Source: Methylobacterium sp. 17Sr1-1 (GTDB lineage: Bacteria; Pseudomonadota; Alphaproteobacteria; Rhizobiales; Beijerinckiaceae). Taken from it: a stretch of DNA of 64,000 nt. The position numbers and the translations under genes were made by a program. The DNA is taken from NCBI RefSeq assembly GCF_003173775.1, contig NZ_CP029552.1:1807001-1871000 (forward strand), read 5' to 3'. This document shows positions 16,762 through 25,624 of this stretch, piece by piece; the stretch's first letter is position 1, and each line of letters starts with the position of its first letter. Below the pieces are notes generated by a model. It did no database searches. It was not told the origin of the DNA and worked only from the letters and a program-made list of their open reading frames with translations.

Positions 16762-17509
16762 GCTGGCCGCCGTTGATGTGCAATTCGGCGCCGTTCACGT
16801 AGGACGAGGCCTCGGTGCACAGGAAGTAGATCGCCTTGGCGACCTCGTCGGGCGTGCCGAGTCGCCGCTGCGGGATCTGCGCCACCAGCTTGTCGGTGCC
16901 CGGCGACAGGATCGAGGTGTCGATCTCGCCCGGCGAGATCGCGTTCACCCGCACGCCGAGAGGCCCGAAATCCGAGGCCATCTCGCGGGTCAGGCCGGCG
17001 AGCGCCGCCTTCGAGGTGGCGTAGGCCGCCCCCGCGAAGGGATGGACGCGCGACCCCGCGATCGACGTCACGTTGACGATGGAGCCGCGCGCCCGGGTCA
17101 GCTCCTCGCACAGGCCGCGGGCGAGCAGGATGGGGGCGAAGAAATTCACCTGGAACACCCGCGTCCAGTCGGAGAACGGGGTGTCGATCGAGCCCAGCCG
17201 CGCGCCGCCGGCCCCCTTCGGCGAGATGCCGGCATTGTTGACGAGCGCGTGCAGCAGCCCGCCCTCGGCCTCGAGCCGCCCGGCCACTTCCTTGACGGCG
17301 CGGACCGTGTCCTCCGGGTCGGCGAGGTCGACCTGGAGATGGTCCTCCGGCCCCATCTCCCACGGGCAGTTCTCCGGGAAGGGGTGGCGCGAGCAGGTGA
17401 TGACGCGCCAGCCCGCCGCCGAGAAGCGCTTGACGGTGGCGTGGCCGATGCCCCGGCTCGCGCCGGTGAGCAGCATCACGCGGCGGCGTTCGTTCGACGG
17501 TTGGGCCAC
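16754..17509 (-). CDS. SDR family oxidoreductase
   Basis: This 251-residue classical short-chain dehydrogenase/reductase has the cofactor motif LLTGASRGIGHA near the N-terminus, NNAGIS, the catalytic Ser in NVTSIAGS, and the YATSK Tyr/Lys pair in AAYATSKAALAG. The C-terminal NGAELHINGGQHV is a typical SDR end. The substrate cannot be told from sequence. It is the first gene of the overlapping minus-strand cluster down to 14853; the 8-base overlap with the next gene suggests coupling. Confidence 0.9.
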   Translation of the reverse strand: MAQPSNERRRVMLLTGASRGIGHATVKRFSAAGWRVITCSRHPFPENCPWEMGPEDHLQVDLADPEDTVRAVKEVAGRLEAEGGLLHALVNNAGISPKGAGGARLGSIDTPFSDWTRVFQVNFFAPILLARGLCEELTRARGSIVNVTSIAGSRVHPFAGAAYATSKAALAGLTREMASDFGPLGVRVNAISPGEIDTSILSPGTDKLVAQIPQRRLGTPDEVAKAIYFLCTEASSYVNGAELHINGGQHV

Positions 17510-17624
17510 GGCCGTTCCTCGGGATATCCGGTGCGGGGCGCTTAAGCGGTGTGCTGGCGCGGCGCGAAGAGCCCCAGGGTAGGGCTCCGGGGCCCGGAAA
17601 TCCAGGGCTCGCCGCGCCGCAGCA

Positions 17625-17648
17625 AAGCTTGCCCGTCAGGGCAGGCTT
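17625..17648 (-). terminator. Probable terminator hairpin after pdxH
   Basis: A 10-base stem, aagcttgccc with gggcaggctt (one mismatch), surrounds a gtca loop. It is located 5 bases past the pdxH stop on the minus strand. There is no long U-tract. Confidence 0.4.
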
Positions 17649-17653
17649 GCCTC

Positions 17654-18280
17654 TCAGGGATAGAGGCGGTTGCTCTGCCAGCCCTCGCCCTGGCGGGTGA
17701 AGCGCACCCGGTCGTGCAGGCGGTAGGCGCCGTCCTGCCAGAACTCCATCGTCACCGGTGCGATGCGGTAGCCGGTCCAGTGGGGCGGCCGCGCCACGGT
17801 CTCGCCGGGAAAGCGCGCGGCCACCTCCTCCACCGCCCGCATCAGGGTCTCGCGGCTGTCGAGGGGCTGCGACTGCCGGCTCGCCCAGGCGCCGAGGCGG
17901 CTGTCGCGGGCGCGGGTGGCGAAGTAGGCGTCGGCTTCCGCATCCTCGACCTTCGTCACGGTCCCGCGGGCCCGGACCTGGCGGCGCAGGCTCTTCCAGT
18001 GCAGCACGAGGGCGGCGCGCGGGTTGTCCGCGAGCTCCAGCCCCTTCATCGACAGGGTGTTGGTGTAGAACACGAATCCGCGCTCGTCGGCGTCCTTCAG
18101 GAGCACGATGCGCACGTCCGGCAGGCCGTCGGCGCCGCAGGTGGCCAGCGCCATGGCGTTCGGATCCTCGGGCTCCGATGCCTGCGCGTCGGCAAACCAT
18201 TGCCGGAACAGTCCCCAGGGATCCGGGTTCTGGGTGAAATCATCTTTCGTTAACCCGTCCACGGCATCGTCCTTACCCAA
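17654..18280 (-). CDS. pdxH: Pyridoxamine 5'-phosphate oxidase
   Basis: This 208-residue FMN enzyme oxidises pyridoxamine or pyridoxine 5'-phosphate to PLP, the last step of vitamin B6 synthesis and salvage. Family landmarks are [22 protein letters not shown] (substrate/FMN strand region), [29 protein letters not shown], and the C-terminal pair [14 protein letters not shown] and [10 protein letters not shown] ending NRLYP. The length is typical. It is followed by a hairpin and then the SDR cluster. It stands divergent from the RT0821-like lipoprotein gene. Confidence 0.95.
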   Translation of the reverse strand: MGKDDAVDGLTKDDFTQNPDPWGLFRQWFADAQASEPEDPNAMALATCGADGLPDVRIVLLKDADERGFVFYTNTLSMKGLELADNPRAALVLHWKSLRRQVRARGTVTKVEDAEADAYFATRARDSRLGAWASRQSQPLDSRETLMRAVEEVAARFPGETVARPPHWTGYRIAPVTMEFWQDGAYRLHDRVRFTRQGEGWQSNRLYP

Positions 18281-18393
18281 GTGGCATCAGGGCCCGACCG
18301 GCCCCGTGCCCGTGTGACAACCGGAACCGGGGGCGGGCCGGCGTCGCTCTCTCATGCGTCGCGGCGGGCCGTCCGGTCGTGAGAACAGGTGTA

Positions 18394-18888
18394 ATGCGTC
18401 GCGGTGCGTGTAAAGTCGGTTCGGTGACGCTCGGGCTCGTCGTCGCGGCGAGCGCCTTGGGGAGCGTCCTGGCGATCGGCGGCTGCAGCCAGCCGCTCAT
18501 CATGTTCACGCCGCAGGCGGACGTGGCGCCGCCGGAGCCGGAGAGCACCGGCAGCATCGAGCCTGCGGCCCCGAGAAGAGACCGGGATCTCAGCTTCGGC
18601 CCGGACCTCTCCGGCGAGGACTGGCGCCGCGCCAAGGCGGCGCTCTCCGTCGCCCTCGATCCGCAGGGCAACGGCCAGCCGGTGAAGTGGGATAACCCGG
18701 ATTCGGGCATGCGCGGCATGGTCAACCCGACCGGGCTGCCCTTCGTCAAGAACGACGAGATCTGCCGCGGCTTCCTTGCCTCGGTGATCGGGCCGGGCCG
18801 CAACCGCTTCGTGCGCGGCACCGGGTGCCGGCCGTCGGGCGGCGCCTGGGAGCTGAAGAGCGTGAAGGCGACGACGAAGCCGGGGTGA
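18394..18888 (+). CDS. RT0821/Lpp0805-family surface lipoprotein
   Basis: This 164-residue lipoprotein has an N-terminal hydrophobic stretch and lipobox AIGGC, so it is anchored through about Cys 30. The C-terminal domain has the pair DEICRGFLASV and RGTGCRPSGGAWEL, the signature of the RT0821/Lpp0805 (17 kDa-antigen-related) family. A low-complexity linker (PPEPESTGSIEP) separates anchor and domain. The ATG at 18394 is preferred over a GTG 15 bases upstream. The function is unknown; members are outer-membrane or periplasmic proteins. Confidence 0.82.
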   Translation: MRRGACKVGSVTLGLVVAASALGSVLAIGGCSQPLIMFTPQADVAPPEPESTGSIEPAAPRRDRDLSFGPDLSGEDWRRAKAALSVALDPQGNGQPVKWDNPDSGMRGMVNPTGLPFVKNDEICRGFLASVIGPGRNRFVRGTGCRPSGGAWELKSVKATTKPG

Positions 18889-19064
18889 GCCGCAGGAAAT
18901 GGCGCTCCTGCGGGAAGTGACGTAACCTGACCTCTTCCTGCGCCGCCTGCGTTGCAATCCGGCAACACGGTTGCCAGATACGGCTCAACTCGTTTCACGA
19001 GAGCGGCGTCGCCCAGGCGGTCACGGACCCGGGCCGGTGCCGCTCGAATCGCCATCGGATCGCC

Positions 19065-19991
19065 ATGCGCAACCCATACGATGTACTCGGCGTGAGCCGC
19101 TCGGCCGACGAGGCGGAAATCAAGAAGGCTTTCCGCAAGCTCGCCAAGGCCTACCACCCCGACCGCAACAAGAACGACACCAAGGCGCAGGATCGCTTCG
19201 CCGAGGTCAACCAGGCCTACGAGATCCTGGGCGACGCCAAGAAGCGCGAGCAGTTCGACCGCGGTGCCATCGACGGCGACGGCAAGCCCCGCTTCACCGG
19301 CTTCGAGGGCTTCGGCGGAGGCGGCGCCGGCCGCGGCGGTGGGGGATTCGACTTCGAGTCGATGGCCCGGGCCCGCGGCGGGGCCGGCGGCGCCGGCGGC
19401 TTCGGCGAGGACATCTTCTCGCACCTGTTCGGCGAGGCGTTCCGCTCCGCCGGCGGAGCCGGCCGCGCCGCGCCCCAGAAGGGCGAGGACGTCGCCGCCG
19501 AACTGACCGTCACCCTCGACCAGGTCGCCGGCGAGGCCAAGCTGCGCCTCAACCTGCCGAGCGGCCGCGAGGTCGACGTGGTCGTGCCCAAGGGCGTGGT
19601 CGACGGGCAGGTGATCCGCCTGCGCGGCCTCGGCTATCCGGGCGCCCACGGCGCCGAGCCGGGCGACGCGCTCCTGACCATCCGCTTCGCCGCCGATTCC
19701 CGATTCCAGATCGAGGGCTCGGATTTGCGCACCACCGCCGAGGTCCCGCTCGAGGACGCGGTTCTGGGCGGGCCGATCCGGATCCAGACCCTGACCGGCG
19801 CGGTCGAGATGAAGATCCCGCCGATGACCAGCTCCGGCCGGGTCTTCCGCCTGCGCGGCAAGGGCCTGCCGAAGAAGGACGGCACCCGCGGCGACCTGCT
19901 CGCCACCATCGCCGTCACCCTGCCGGCCAATGCGGACGAGGCCCTGACCGAGTTCGCCCGCAAGCGGCGGGCCGCCACTGCTGCGAGCTGA
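19065..19991 (+). CDS. CbpA-like J-domain co-chaperone (DnaJ without zinc finger)
   Basis: This 308-residue Hsp40 protein has a J domain at residues 1-70 with the HPD tripeptide at 31-33. A Gly/Phe-rich linker follows (residues about 75-140, [11 protein letters not shown]), then the DnaJ C-terminal substrate-binding domain ([41 protein letters not shown]). The cysteine-rich zinc finger of DnaJ is missing, so it is a type II, CbpA-like protein that would stimulate DnaK. It is followed by fabI at a distance of 146 bases. It is not next to dnaK or grpE. Confidence 0.92.
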   Translation: MRNPYDVLGVSRSADEAEIKKAFRKLAKAYHPDRNKNDTKAQDRFAEVNQAYEILGDAKKREQFDRGAIDGDGKPRFTGFEGFGGGGAGRGGGGFDFESMARARGGAGGAGGFGEDIFSHLFGEAFRSAGGAGRAAPQKGEDVAAELTVTLDQVAGEAKLRLNLPSGREVDVVVPKGVVDGQVIRLRGLGYPGAHGAEPGDALLTIRFAADSRFQIEGSDLRTTAEVPLEDAVLGGPIRIQTLTGAVEMKIPPMTSSGRVFRLRGKGLPKKDGTRGDLLATIAVTLPANADEALTEFARKRRAATAAS

Positions 19992-20137
19992 GCGGGGCGG
20001 GCGTCGGCGGCTTTACCGGAGCCGGCGCACTTCCGTCGCCCGCGGGCGTCGGTTAAGGAAACCGCTGGGGAGCCATGCACGGCCGGGTCCGACCGGCCGC
20101 CGTCGGCCTCCCGTGGCGGCTGTTCTTTGGGTGACTC

Positions 20138-20995
20138 ATGGCTGACTCGAACCGGGCACAGGTACAGGATGGCGGGCAGCCCCGCACCGGGCTTCTCGCC
20201 GGCAAGCGCGGCCTCGTGCTCGGCGTCGCCAACAACCGCTCGATCGCCTGGGGCATCGCCAAGAGCGCGCACCAGCACGGTGCGGAGCTGGCTTTCACCT
20301 ATCAGGGCGAGGCCTTGAAGAAGCGCGTCGAGCCCCTGGCCCGCGAGCTCGACGCGGCGGTCGTCGGCCATTGCGATGTCACCGATCCGGCCTCGATCGA
20401 CGCGGTCTTCGAGGCCGCCGGCCGGCACTTCCCCGACGGGATCGACTTCGTCATCCACTGCATCGCCTTCTCGGACAAGGACGAGCTGACCGGCCGCTAC
20501 ATCGAGACCAGCGAGGCGAATTTCTCGAAGTCGCTGCTGATCTCCTGCTACTCGTTCACGGCGGTCGCCCAGCGCGCCGAGAAGCTGATGCCCAACGGCG
20601 GCTCGCTGCTCACGCTGACCTATTACGGCGCCGAAAAGTGGATGCCGCACTACAACGTGATGGGCGTCGCTAAGGCGGCCCTCGAAGCCTCGGTGCGCTA
20701 CCTCGCAGCCGATCTCGGCCCGCAGAAGATCCGCGTCAACGCGATCTCGGCCGGCCCGATCAAGACGCTCGCCGCCTCCGGCATCGGCGACTTCCGCTAC
20801 ATACTGAAGTGGAACGAGTACAACGCCCCGCTGCGGCGGACGGTGACCATCGACGAGGTCGGCGAGACCGCCGCCTACCTGATCTCCGACATGTCCCGCG
20901 GCATGACCGGCGAGATCCTGCACGTGGACGCGGGCTACCATGTCGTCGGCATGAAGAATCCCGAGGCGCCGGACCTCAGCCTCGACAAGGAGTGA
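20138..20995 (+). CDS. fabI: Enoyl-ACP reductase, FabI type
   Basis: This 285-residue NADH-dependent enoyl-acyl-carrier-protein reductase completes each round of fatty-acid elongation. The cofactor motif is GVANNRSIAWGIA (about 29-41). The catalytic Tyr and Lys are in HYNVMGVAK (Tyr 172, Lys 179), preceded by YYGAEKWMP, and the C-terminal lobe has RVNAISAGPIKTLAASGI. It is the usual triclosan/isoniazid-class target. A 20-residue N-terminal extension before GLLAGKRG is slightly longer than in E. coli. ATG 20138 was chosen by similarity. Confidence 0.95.
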   Translation: MADSNRAQVQDGGQPRTGLLAGKRGLVLGVANNRSIAWGIAKSAHQHGAELAFTYQGEALKKRVEPLARELDAAVVGHCDVTDPASIDAVFEAAGRHFPDGIDFVIHCIAFSDKDELTGRYIETSEANFSKSLLISCYSFTAVAQRAEKLMPNGGSLLTLTYYGAEKWMPHYNVMGVAKAALEASVRYLAADLGPQKIRVNAISAGPIKTLAASGIGDFRYILKWNEYNAPLRRTVTIDEVGETAAYLISDMSRGMTGEILHVDAGYHVVGMKNPEAPDLSLDKE

Positions 20996-21145
20996 GTGCA
21001 CCTCGCAGAACTCCCGTTCTCCGCCGGCGCTCGCCCTGGCGACGTCGGCGCAGCGGGAGTTTTGTGGGAGACGCTTCGGGTTCAGGGCTGGACCGGCGGG
21101 CCGTCAGGCCCAATGTGGGCGTCGCGTCGTCATGCGGAGCCCACC

Positions 21146-22369
21146 ATGTCCACCCCCAGCGACTCTCGCCAGAAGATCGCCATGCTCACCGCCGGCGGCC
21201 TCGCCCCCTGCCTGTCGGCGGCGGTCGGCGGGCTGATCGCCCGCTACACCGACCTCTCGCCCGAGACCGAGATCATCGGCTATCGCAGCGGCTACAAGGG
21301 CCTGCTGCTCGGCGACCACCTCCCCGTCACCCCGGAGGTGCGGGCCAGGGCCGGGGTGCTCCTGCGCCACGGCGGCTCGCCGCTCGGCAACAGCCGGATC
21401 AAGCTCACCAACGTCCAGGATTGCGTGAAGCGCGGCCTCGTCAAGGAGGGCCAGGACCCGCTGAAGGTGGCGGCCGAGCAGCTCGCCCGCGACCGGGTCA
21501 CGATCCTGCACACGATCGGCGGCGACGACACCAACACCACGGCGGCCGACCTCGCGGCCTATCTCGAGGCGAACGGCTACCACCTGACGGTGGTCGGGCT
21601 GCCGAAGACCATCGACAACGACGTGGTGCCGATCCGCCAGACGCTCGGCGCCTGGAGTGCGGCGGAGCAGGGCGCGCTCTTCGCCGAGAACATCGTCAAC
21701 GAGCAGAGCGCCAACCCGCGCATGCTGATCGTCCACGAGATCATGGGCCGCAAGTGCGGCTGGCTCACCGCCGCGACGGCCAAGGCCTATCGCGAGCGCC
21801 TGGACCGCACGGCCTTCCTGCCGGAATTCGGCCTCGACCGGGCCCACAAGGAGGTGGACGCGGTCTACCTGCCGGAGATGCCCCTCGACATCGCGCGCGA
21901 GGCGGCGCGCCTGAAAGGCCGGCTCGACGCCAAGGACTGCGTCACGGTGTTCCTGAGCGAGGGCGCCGGCCTCGACGAGATCGTCGCCGAGATCGAGGGG
22001 CGCGGCGAGATTTTGGGCCGCGATCCGTTCGGCCACGTCAAGATCGATACGATCAATGTCGGCAAGTGGTTCGCCGACCGCTTCGCGCCGATGATCGGGG
22101 CGGAGAAGACCCTGGTGGTGAAGTCCGGCCATTTCTGCCGCTCGGCCGCGCCGAACGCGGACGACCTGCGGCTGATCCAGGGCATGGTCGACCTCGCGGT
22201 CGAGTGCGGTCTGAAGGGCGTCTCCGGGGTGATCGGCCACGACGAGGACCAGGGCGGCCGCCTGCGGGCGATCGAGTTTCCGCGCATCCGCGGGGGTAAG
22301 GCCTTCGATCCGACCGTGCCGTGGTTCACCGCGCTGCTGGATCAGATCGGCCAGGAGCGGGCGCACTGA
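21146..22369 (+). CDS. pfp: Pyrophosphate-dependent 6-phosphofructokinase
   Basis: This 407-residue enzyme reversibly phosphorylates fructose-6-phosphate using pyrophosphate. The PPi specificity can be read from the active site: GGDDTNTTA (second Asp in place of Gly) and PKTIDNDV (Lys where ATP enzymes have Gly). The substrate-binding EIMGRKCGWL block is present. The start ATG at 21146 begins MSTPSDSRQKIAMLTAGG; the in-frame upstream region is not protein-like. Being reversible, it would serve glycolysis and gluconeogenesis. In methylotrophs such enzymes also act in formaldehyde and Calvin-type pathways, which is background rather than evidence here. Confidence 0.93.
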   Translation: MSTPSDSRQKIAMLTAGGLAPCLSAAVGGLIARYTDLSPETEIIGYRSGYKGLLLGDHLPVTPEVRARAGVLLRHGGSPLGNSRIKLTNVQDCVKRGLVKEGQDPLKVAAEQLARDRVTILHTIGGDDTNTTAADLAAYLEANGYHLTVVGLPKTIDNDVVPIRQTLGAWSAAEQGALFAENIVNEQSANPRMLIVHEIMGRKCGWLTAATAKAYRERLDRTAFLPEFGLDRAHKEVDAVYLPEMPLDIAREAARLKGRLDAKDCVTVFLSEGAGLDEIVAEIEGRGEILGRDPFGHVKIDTINVGKWFADRFAPMIGAEKTLVVKSGHFCRSAAPNADDLRLIQGMVDLAVECGLKGVSGVIGHDEDQGGRLRAIEFPRIRGGKAFDPTVPWFTALLDQIGQERAH

Positions 22370-22385
22370 CGTCGGGATCGGCGAG

Positions 22386-22417
22386 GAGAACCGGCGCCGC
22401 CCCCTGCACCGGTTCTC
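22386..22417 (+). terminator. Probable terminator hairpin after pfp
   Basis: The 9-base inverted repeat gagaaccgg with ccggttctc surrounds a 14-base GC-rich loop. It lies 17 bases past the pfp stop. There is no clear T-run, so it is a weak call. Confidence 0.4.
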
Positions 22418-22449
22418 TGTCACGCTGGCATTTGCACTCTAGGTGTTAA

Positions 22450-22683
22450 TCACGATCCCGTCGCGTCAAGCGTCGGGACCGTGCTGCCGGCCTCCGCGAC
22501 CGGGGCTCGGCGGAGGAAGGGCACGACGTTCCCGCCGGCCTCGACCGGCTCTGCCCCGGTCCGAACCTGCCGGTGTCCCGTCTCGAACGACATCCAGCGG
22601 ACGATCTTGCCGTCCTGGTTCCGCATCAAGTGCCGGTCGACCCGCCTCCGCGCCCAACGGGGCACGCCATCGCCGAACTTCAT
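22450..22683 (-). CDS. Small conserved hypothetical protein (77 aa)
   Basis: This 77-residue basic protein begins MKFGDGVPRWARRRVDRHLM, then GKIVRWMSFETGHRQV. Support for coding is an AGGGAGAT Shine-Dalgarno 8-9 bases before the ATG and strong G/C preference at codon third positions, matching the neighbouring genes. No domain, membrane segment or signal peptide is recognisable. It sits between pfp and the lytic transglycosylase, convergent with pfp. The function is unknown. Confidence 0.55.
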   Translation of the reverse strand: MKFGDGVPRWARRRVDRHLMRNQDGKIVRWMSFETGHRQVRTGAEPVEAGGNVVPFLRRAPVAEAGSTVPTLDATGS

Positions 22684-22788
22684 CGGGCTTATCTCCCTGC
22701 TCGCCCACGACGCGATTGTTGTCGCTTTGTGAACGAAACAGGGGTGATCCCCCCTGTCATCACCCGTTTGGGTGAGACGTTGCCAACC

Positions 22789-23682
22789 TCAGGTTTTCAG
22801 GACGATGCAGGCGCCGCCGCTGCCGCGGATGCGGCCGCACAGGGCCTCGGCGCTGGCGCGGGTCTCGGAGGGCACGCGGATGCGGTAGAAGGCCCGCGTG
22901 CCGCGGTGGCGCAGCCGCGTGCCGATGATCATCGGGCGCACGTCGCCGAGGATCGCGGCGTAGCGGTCGCGGGCGCGGCCGAAGCTCGCCAGCGCGATCG
23001 CCTTCGAGAAGTTGCCGGCGAGCTGGACGCCCCAGGGCGCCAGTACCGCCGCGGCCTCGGCGAAGAAGGTCTCGGTGCGGCCGCGGATGCGCAAGGACGC
23101 GGTGACCTGCAGGCAGCGTGTGCCCTCGGGCTCGGAGAGGTCGCTCTTGACGTCTCCCTTCGTGTCTCCCTTGGCAGCGGCGGCCCAGTCCTCGGCGCTG
23201 CGCCCGGTGATCGCCGAGACGTAGGCCCGGGTCTCGGCCGGCAGGCCGCCGGTGCCGGCGAGCCAGGCCGAGACGCGGCCGGGCCCGCCGTTGTAGGCCG
23301 CCGCCGCGAGGCCGAGATTGCCGAAGCGCCCGCGCAGGTCGATCAGGAACCGCGCCGCCGCCGGGATCGCCTGCTCGGGATCGAACGGATCGAGGAGGCC
23401 GCGCTCCTGCGCCGTGCCGGGCATGAACTGGGCTACCCCCTGGGCGCCGGCGCGGCTGACCACGCCGGGCCGGAAGCTGCTCTCGCGCCAGATCAGCCGG
23501 GTCAGGAAGGCCACCGGGAGCCCCTTGGACTTGGCCGCCCCCTCGATCAGCCGGCACAGGGCCTGCTCCACCGTCTCCTCCTTGCTCTCGGCGGCGGCAG
23601 CGGCCGGCGCGGGGGCCGCCGGGGCGGCCAGCGCCGGGGAGGCGAGAGCCAGGGCGAGGAGGAGGAGGGCGATGCGGGTCAC
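22789..23682 (-). CDS. Lytic transglycosylase with C-terminal SPOR domain
   Basis: This 297-residue periplasmic enzyme cleaves peptidoglycan glycan strands. A signal peptide (TRIALLLLALALASPALA) is followed by an Ala/Pro linker, then an SLT goose-lysozyme-type domain. The catalytic Glu is in WRESSFRPGVVS (Glu 67), with GAQGVAQFMPGTA and AAYNGGPGRVSAWL completing the site. The C-terminal 75 residues (FYRIRVPSETRASAEALCGRI) look like a SPOR domain, which binds denuded glycan at division sites. GTG 23682 was chosen because the signal peptide begins there; TTG 23721 is an alternative. Confidence 0.88.
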   Translation of the reverse strand: MTRIALLLLALALASPALAAPAAPAPAAAAAESKEETVEQALCRLIEGAAKSKGLPVAFLTRLIWRESSFRPGVVSRAGAQGVAQFMPGTAQERGLLDPFDPEQAIPAAARFLIDLRGRFGNLGLAAAAYNGGPGRVSAWLAGTGGLPAETRAYVSAITGRSAEDWAAAAKGDTKGDVKSDLSEPEGTRCLQVTASLRIRGRTETFFAEAAAVLAPWGVQLAGNFSKAIALASFGRARDRYAAILGDVRPMIIGTRLRHRGTRAFYRIRVPSETRASAEALCGRIRGSGGACIVLKT

Positions 23683-23807
23683 GGGTGCAGCTTTACCGCG
23701 ATTCGTTGAACGATTCGGCAAGGTGCGATCGTCGCAGCGGGCGTTTCGCGGGCCCGCGCCGCGCGAGGCCCTGGCGCCGGGGGGCCCGGGGCGCCATCTA
23801 GCGGTCG

Positions 23808-24683
23808 ATGTCCTCGCCGCTCCTGTTCGACTCCGCCCTGATCCGCAAGCGCCTCGCCCGCGCCCGCCGCGCCGGCTTCGCCGATTTCCTGGTCGCGCGG
23901 GCGGTCGACGACCTGTCGGACCGCCTCGGCGCGGTGCTGCGGGAGTTTCCCCAGGCTCTCGACCTCGCCACCCCGGTGCCGGCGGCGGCGGACTGGCTCC
24001 GGGCCAGCGGCCGGGCCGGTGCCGTCACGCGCCTCGCCCCCACCCTCGAGCCGGGCAGCCCCGGCGTCGCGGTCGGCGATCCGGAAGCGCTGCCCTTCGC
24101 CGACCGCAGCTTCGACCTCGCGGTGTCCCTGCTCGCGCTCCAGCACGCCAACGACCTGCCGGGCGCGCTCGTCCAGGTCCGCCGGGCGTTGAGGCCCGAC
24201 GGCCTGTTCGTCGGCTGCCTGCTCGGCGGCCGCACGCTGACCGAGCTGCGCCAGGTGCTCACCCAGGCTGAGAGCGAGGTCGAGGGCGGGGTGAGCCCGC
24301 GGGTCGCCCCTTTCGCGGAGGTGCGCGACCTCGGCGGCCTGCTCCAGCGCGCCGGCTTCGCCCTGCCGGTCACCGACGTCGAGACCGTGACGGTGCGCTA
24401 CGGCGATCCGTTCGGGCTGATGCGCGACCTGCGCGCCATGGGGCTCACCAACGCCCTGCGGGAGCGCCGGGGCACGCTGCGCCGCGCGACCCTGATGCGG
24501 GCCGCCCAGCTCTACGCCGAGCGCTTCGCCGATCCGGACGGGCGCCTGCGCACGACCTTCGAGCTGATCTGGCTCTCGGGCTGGGTGCCGCACGAGAGCC
24601 AGCAGAAGCCGCTGCGGCCGGGCAGCGCCCAGGCGCGGCTGGCCGATGCCCTCGGCACCGTCGAACGCAAGGAGCCGTCATGA
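23808..24683 (+). CDS. NDUFAF5-like SAM-dependent methyltransferase/hydroxylase
   Basis: This 291-residue class I methyltransferase-like protein has the early block LLFDSALIRKRLARAR, GDPEALPFADRSFDLAVSLLALQHANDLPGAL and RRALRPDGLFVG. These match the alphaproteobacterial homologues of NDUFAF5 (C20orf7), which hydroxylates an Arg of NDUFS7 during complex I assembly. The SAM motif I is degenerate (ALDLATPVPAAA), as in that group. It overlaps the DUF427 gene by 4 bases (ATGA), so the two are co-translated. A complex I assembly role is an inference from mitochondrial orthology. A BioC-like role is the alternative. Confidence 0.82.
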   Translation: MSSPLLFDSALIRKRLARARRAGFADFLVARAVDDLSDRLGAVLREFPQALDLATPVPAAADWLRASGRAGAVTRLAPTLEPGSPGVAVGDPEALPFADRSFDLAVSLLALQHANDLPGALVQVRRALRPDGLFVGCLLGGRTLTELRQVLTQAESEVEGGVSPRVAPFAEVRDLGGLLQRAGFALPVTDVETVTVRYGDPFGLMRDLRAMGLTNALRERRGTLRRATLMRAAQLYAERFADPDGRLRTTFELIWLSGWVPHESQQKPLRPGSAQARLADALGTVERKEPS

Positions 24684-25027
24684 CCGACATCACCATCACG
24701 CCGAACCCGCACCGCATCCGCGTGATGCTCGGCGGCACGATCGTCGCCGAGACCACCCGGGCCCTCACCCTGCGCGAGGGCAGCCTGCCGCCGGTCCTGT
24801 ACGTCCCGCGCGAGGATGCCGAGATGGACCTCCTCGCGCGCACCGAGCACCGCACGCACTGCCCGCACAAGGGCGACGCGAGCTACTACTCGCTCACCGC
24901 CGGCGGGGTCGAGCGGGCGAACGCGGTCTGGAGCTACGAGGCGCCGTTCCCCAAGGTGGCGGCGATCAAGGATCACCTCGCGTTCTACCCGAACAAGGTC
25001 GACGCGATCGAGGAGTTCAAGGATTGA
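24680..25027 (+). CDS. DUF427 domain-containing protein
   Basis: This 115-residue cytoplasmic protein carries the whole DUF427 signature: RIRVMLGGTIVAET, PVLYVPREDAEM, RTEHRTHCPHKGDASYYSL, and ANAVWSYEAPFPKV. It has a His/Cys pair (HCPHKG) that could bind a ligand. The family is widespread but its biochemical role is unsettled. It shares 4 bases with the stop of the methyltransferase gene. The end is followed by a family A repeat rather than another gene. Confidence 0.92.
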   Translation: MTDITITPNPHRIRVMLGGTIVAETTRALTLREGSLPPVLYVPREDAEMDLLARTEHRTHCPHKGDASYYSLTAGGVERANAVWSYEAPFPKVAAIKDHLAFYPNKVDAIEEFKD

Positions 25028-25060
25028 CGATCGTCGGGTGAAATCTGTTCGATGATCTGA

Positions 25061-25115
25061 CACCCTCGATGTCATCCCGGGCTCCACTGCGCGGCCCCGG
25101 GATGACGCGGAGGGG
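25061..25115. repeat. Palindromic intergenic repeat, family A (copy 3)
   Basis: The arms caccctcgatgtcatcccgg and ccgggatgacgcggaggggt flank the core gctccactgcgcggcc. It lies between the convergent DUF427 and mutT genes, where it may work as a terminator. It belongs to the same family as the copies listed at 5.9, 6.9, 29.7, 38.6 and 50.1 kb. Confidence 0.85.
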
Positions 25116-25167
25116 TTCAGGTATCATGAGGCGATCGATGATCCTCCGATCTGGATCGAACATCTCC

Positions 25168-25584
25168 TCACGGCCCCAACAAATCGACGATCGCCGGCAG
25201 CAGCGGCAGGTCGGCCGGGGGCATCGGATAGCTCGCAAGGTCGCGCGGGCGGACCCATTTGAGCGCCTGCCCCTCCCGCGACTGCACGAACCCCTCCCAG
25301 CGCCGGCAGACATAGAGCGGCATCAGGAGGTGGAAGGTCTCATAAGCGTGGCTGGCGAAGCTGAGCGGCGCCAGGCAATCGGCCTTGACCGCGATGCCGA
25401 GTTCTTCGGCCAGCTCGCGGATCAGCGTCTCCTCCGGGCGCTCGCCGGGCTCGATCTTGCCGCCCGGGAATTCCCACAGGCCGGCGAGCTGCTTGCCGGG
25501 CGGGCGCTGCGCCAGCAGCACGCGTCCGTCCGGATCGACGAGGGCGACCGCTACCACGAGGAGAAGCTTGAGGGGATCTGCCAT
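25168..25584 (-). CDS. mutT: 8-oxo-dGTP diphosphatase MutT
   Basis: This 138-residue NUDIX enzyme hydrolyses oxidised dGTP and so prevents A-to-C transversions. The Nudix box is GGKIEPGERPEETLIRELAE plus ELG, preceded by LAQRPPGKQLAGLWEFP, the MutT subfamily hallmark. C-terminal KWVRPRDLASYPMPPADLP is also typical. It is the last gene of the order argJ / SIMPL / mutT on the minus strand, 40 bases beyond the SIMPL stop. The argJ-mutT neighbourhood is common in Alphaproteobacteria. Confidence 0.93.
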   Translation of the reverse strand: MADPLKLLLVVAVALVDPDGRVLLAQRPPGKQLAGLWEFPGGKIEPGERPEETLIRELAEELGIAVKADCLAPLSFASHAYETFHLLMPLYVCRRWEGFVQSREGQALKWVRPRDLASYPMPPADLPLLPAIVDLLGP

Positions 25585-25624
25585 GGGGGGACGGCTCGCC
25601 TGACAAGGGGGGAGGCGGCGCCCG

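Noticed and set aside
21009..21061. Possible terminator between fabI and pfp (aactcccg ... cgggagtt)
   Set aside because: The loop of 37 bases is too long for an intrinsic terminator, and pfp begins shortly after.
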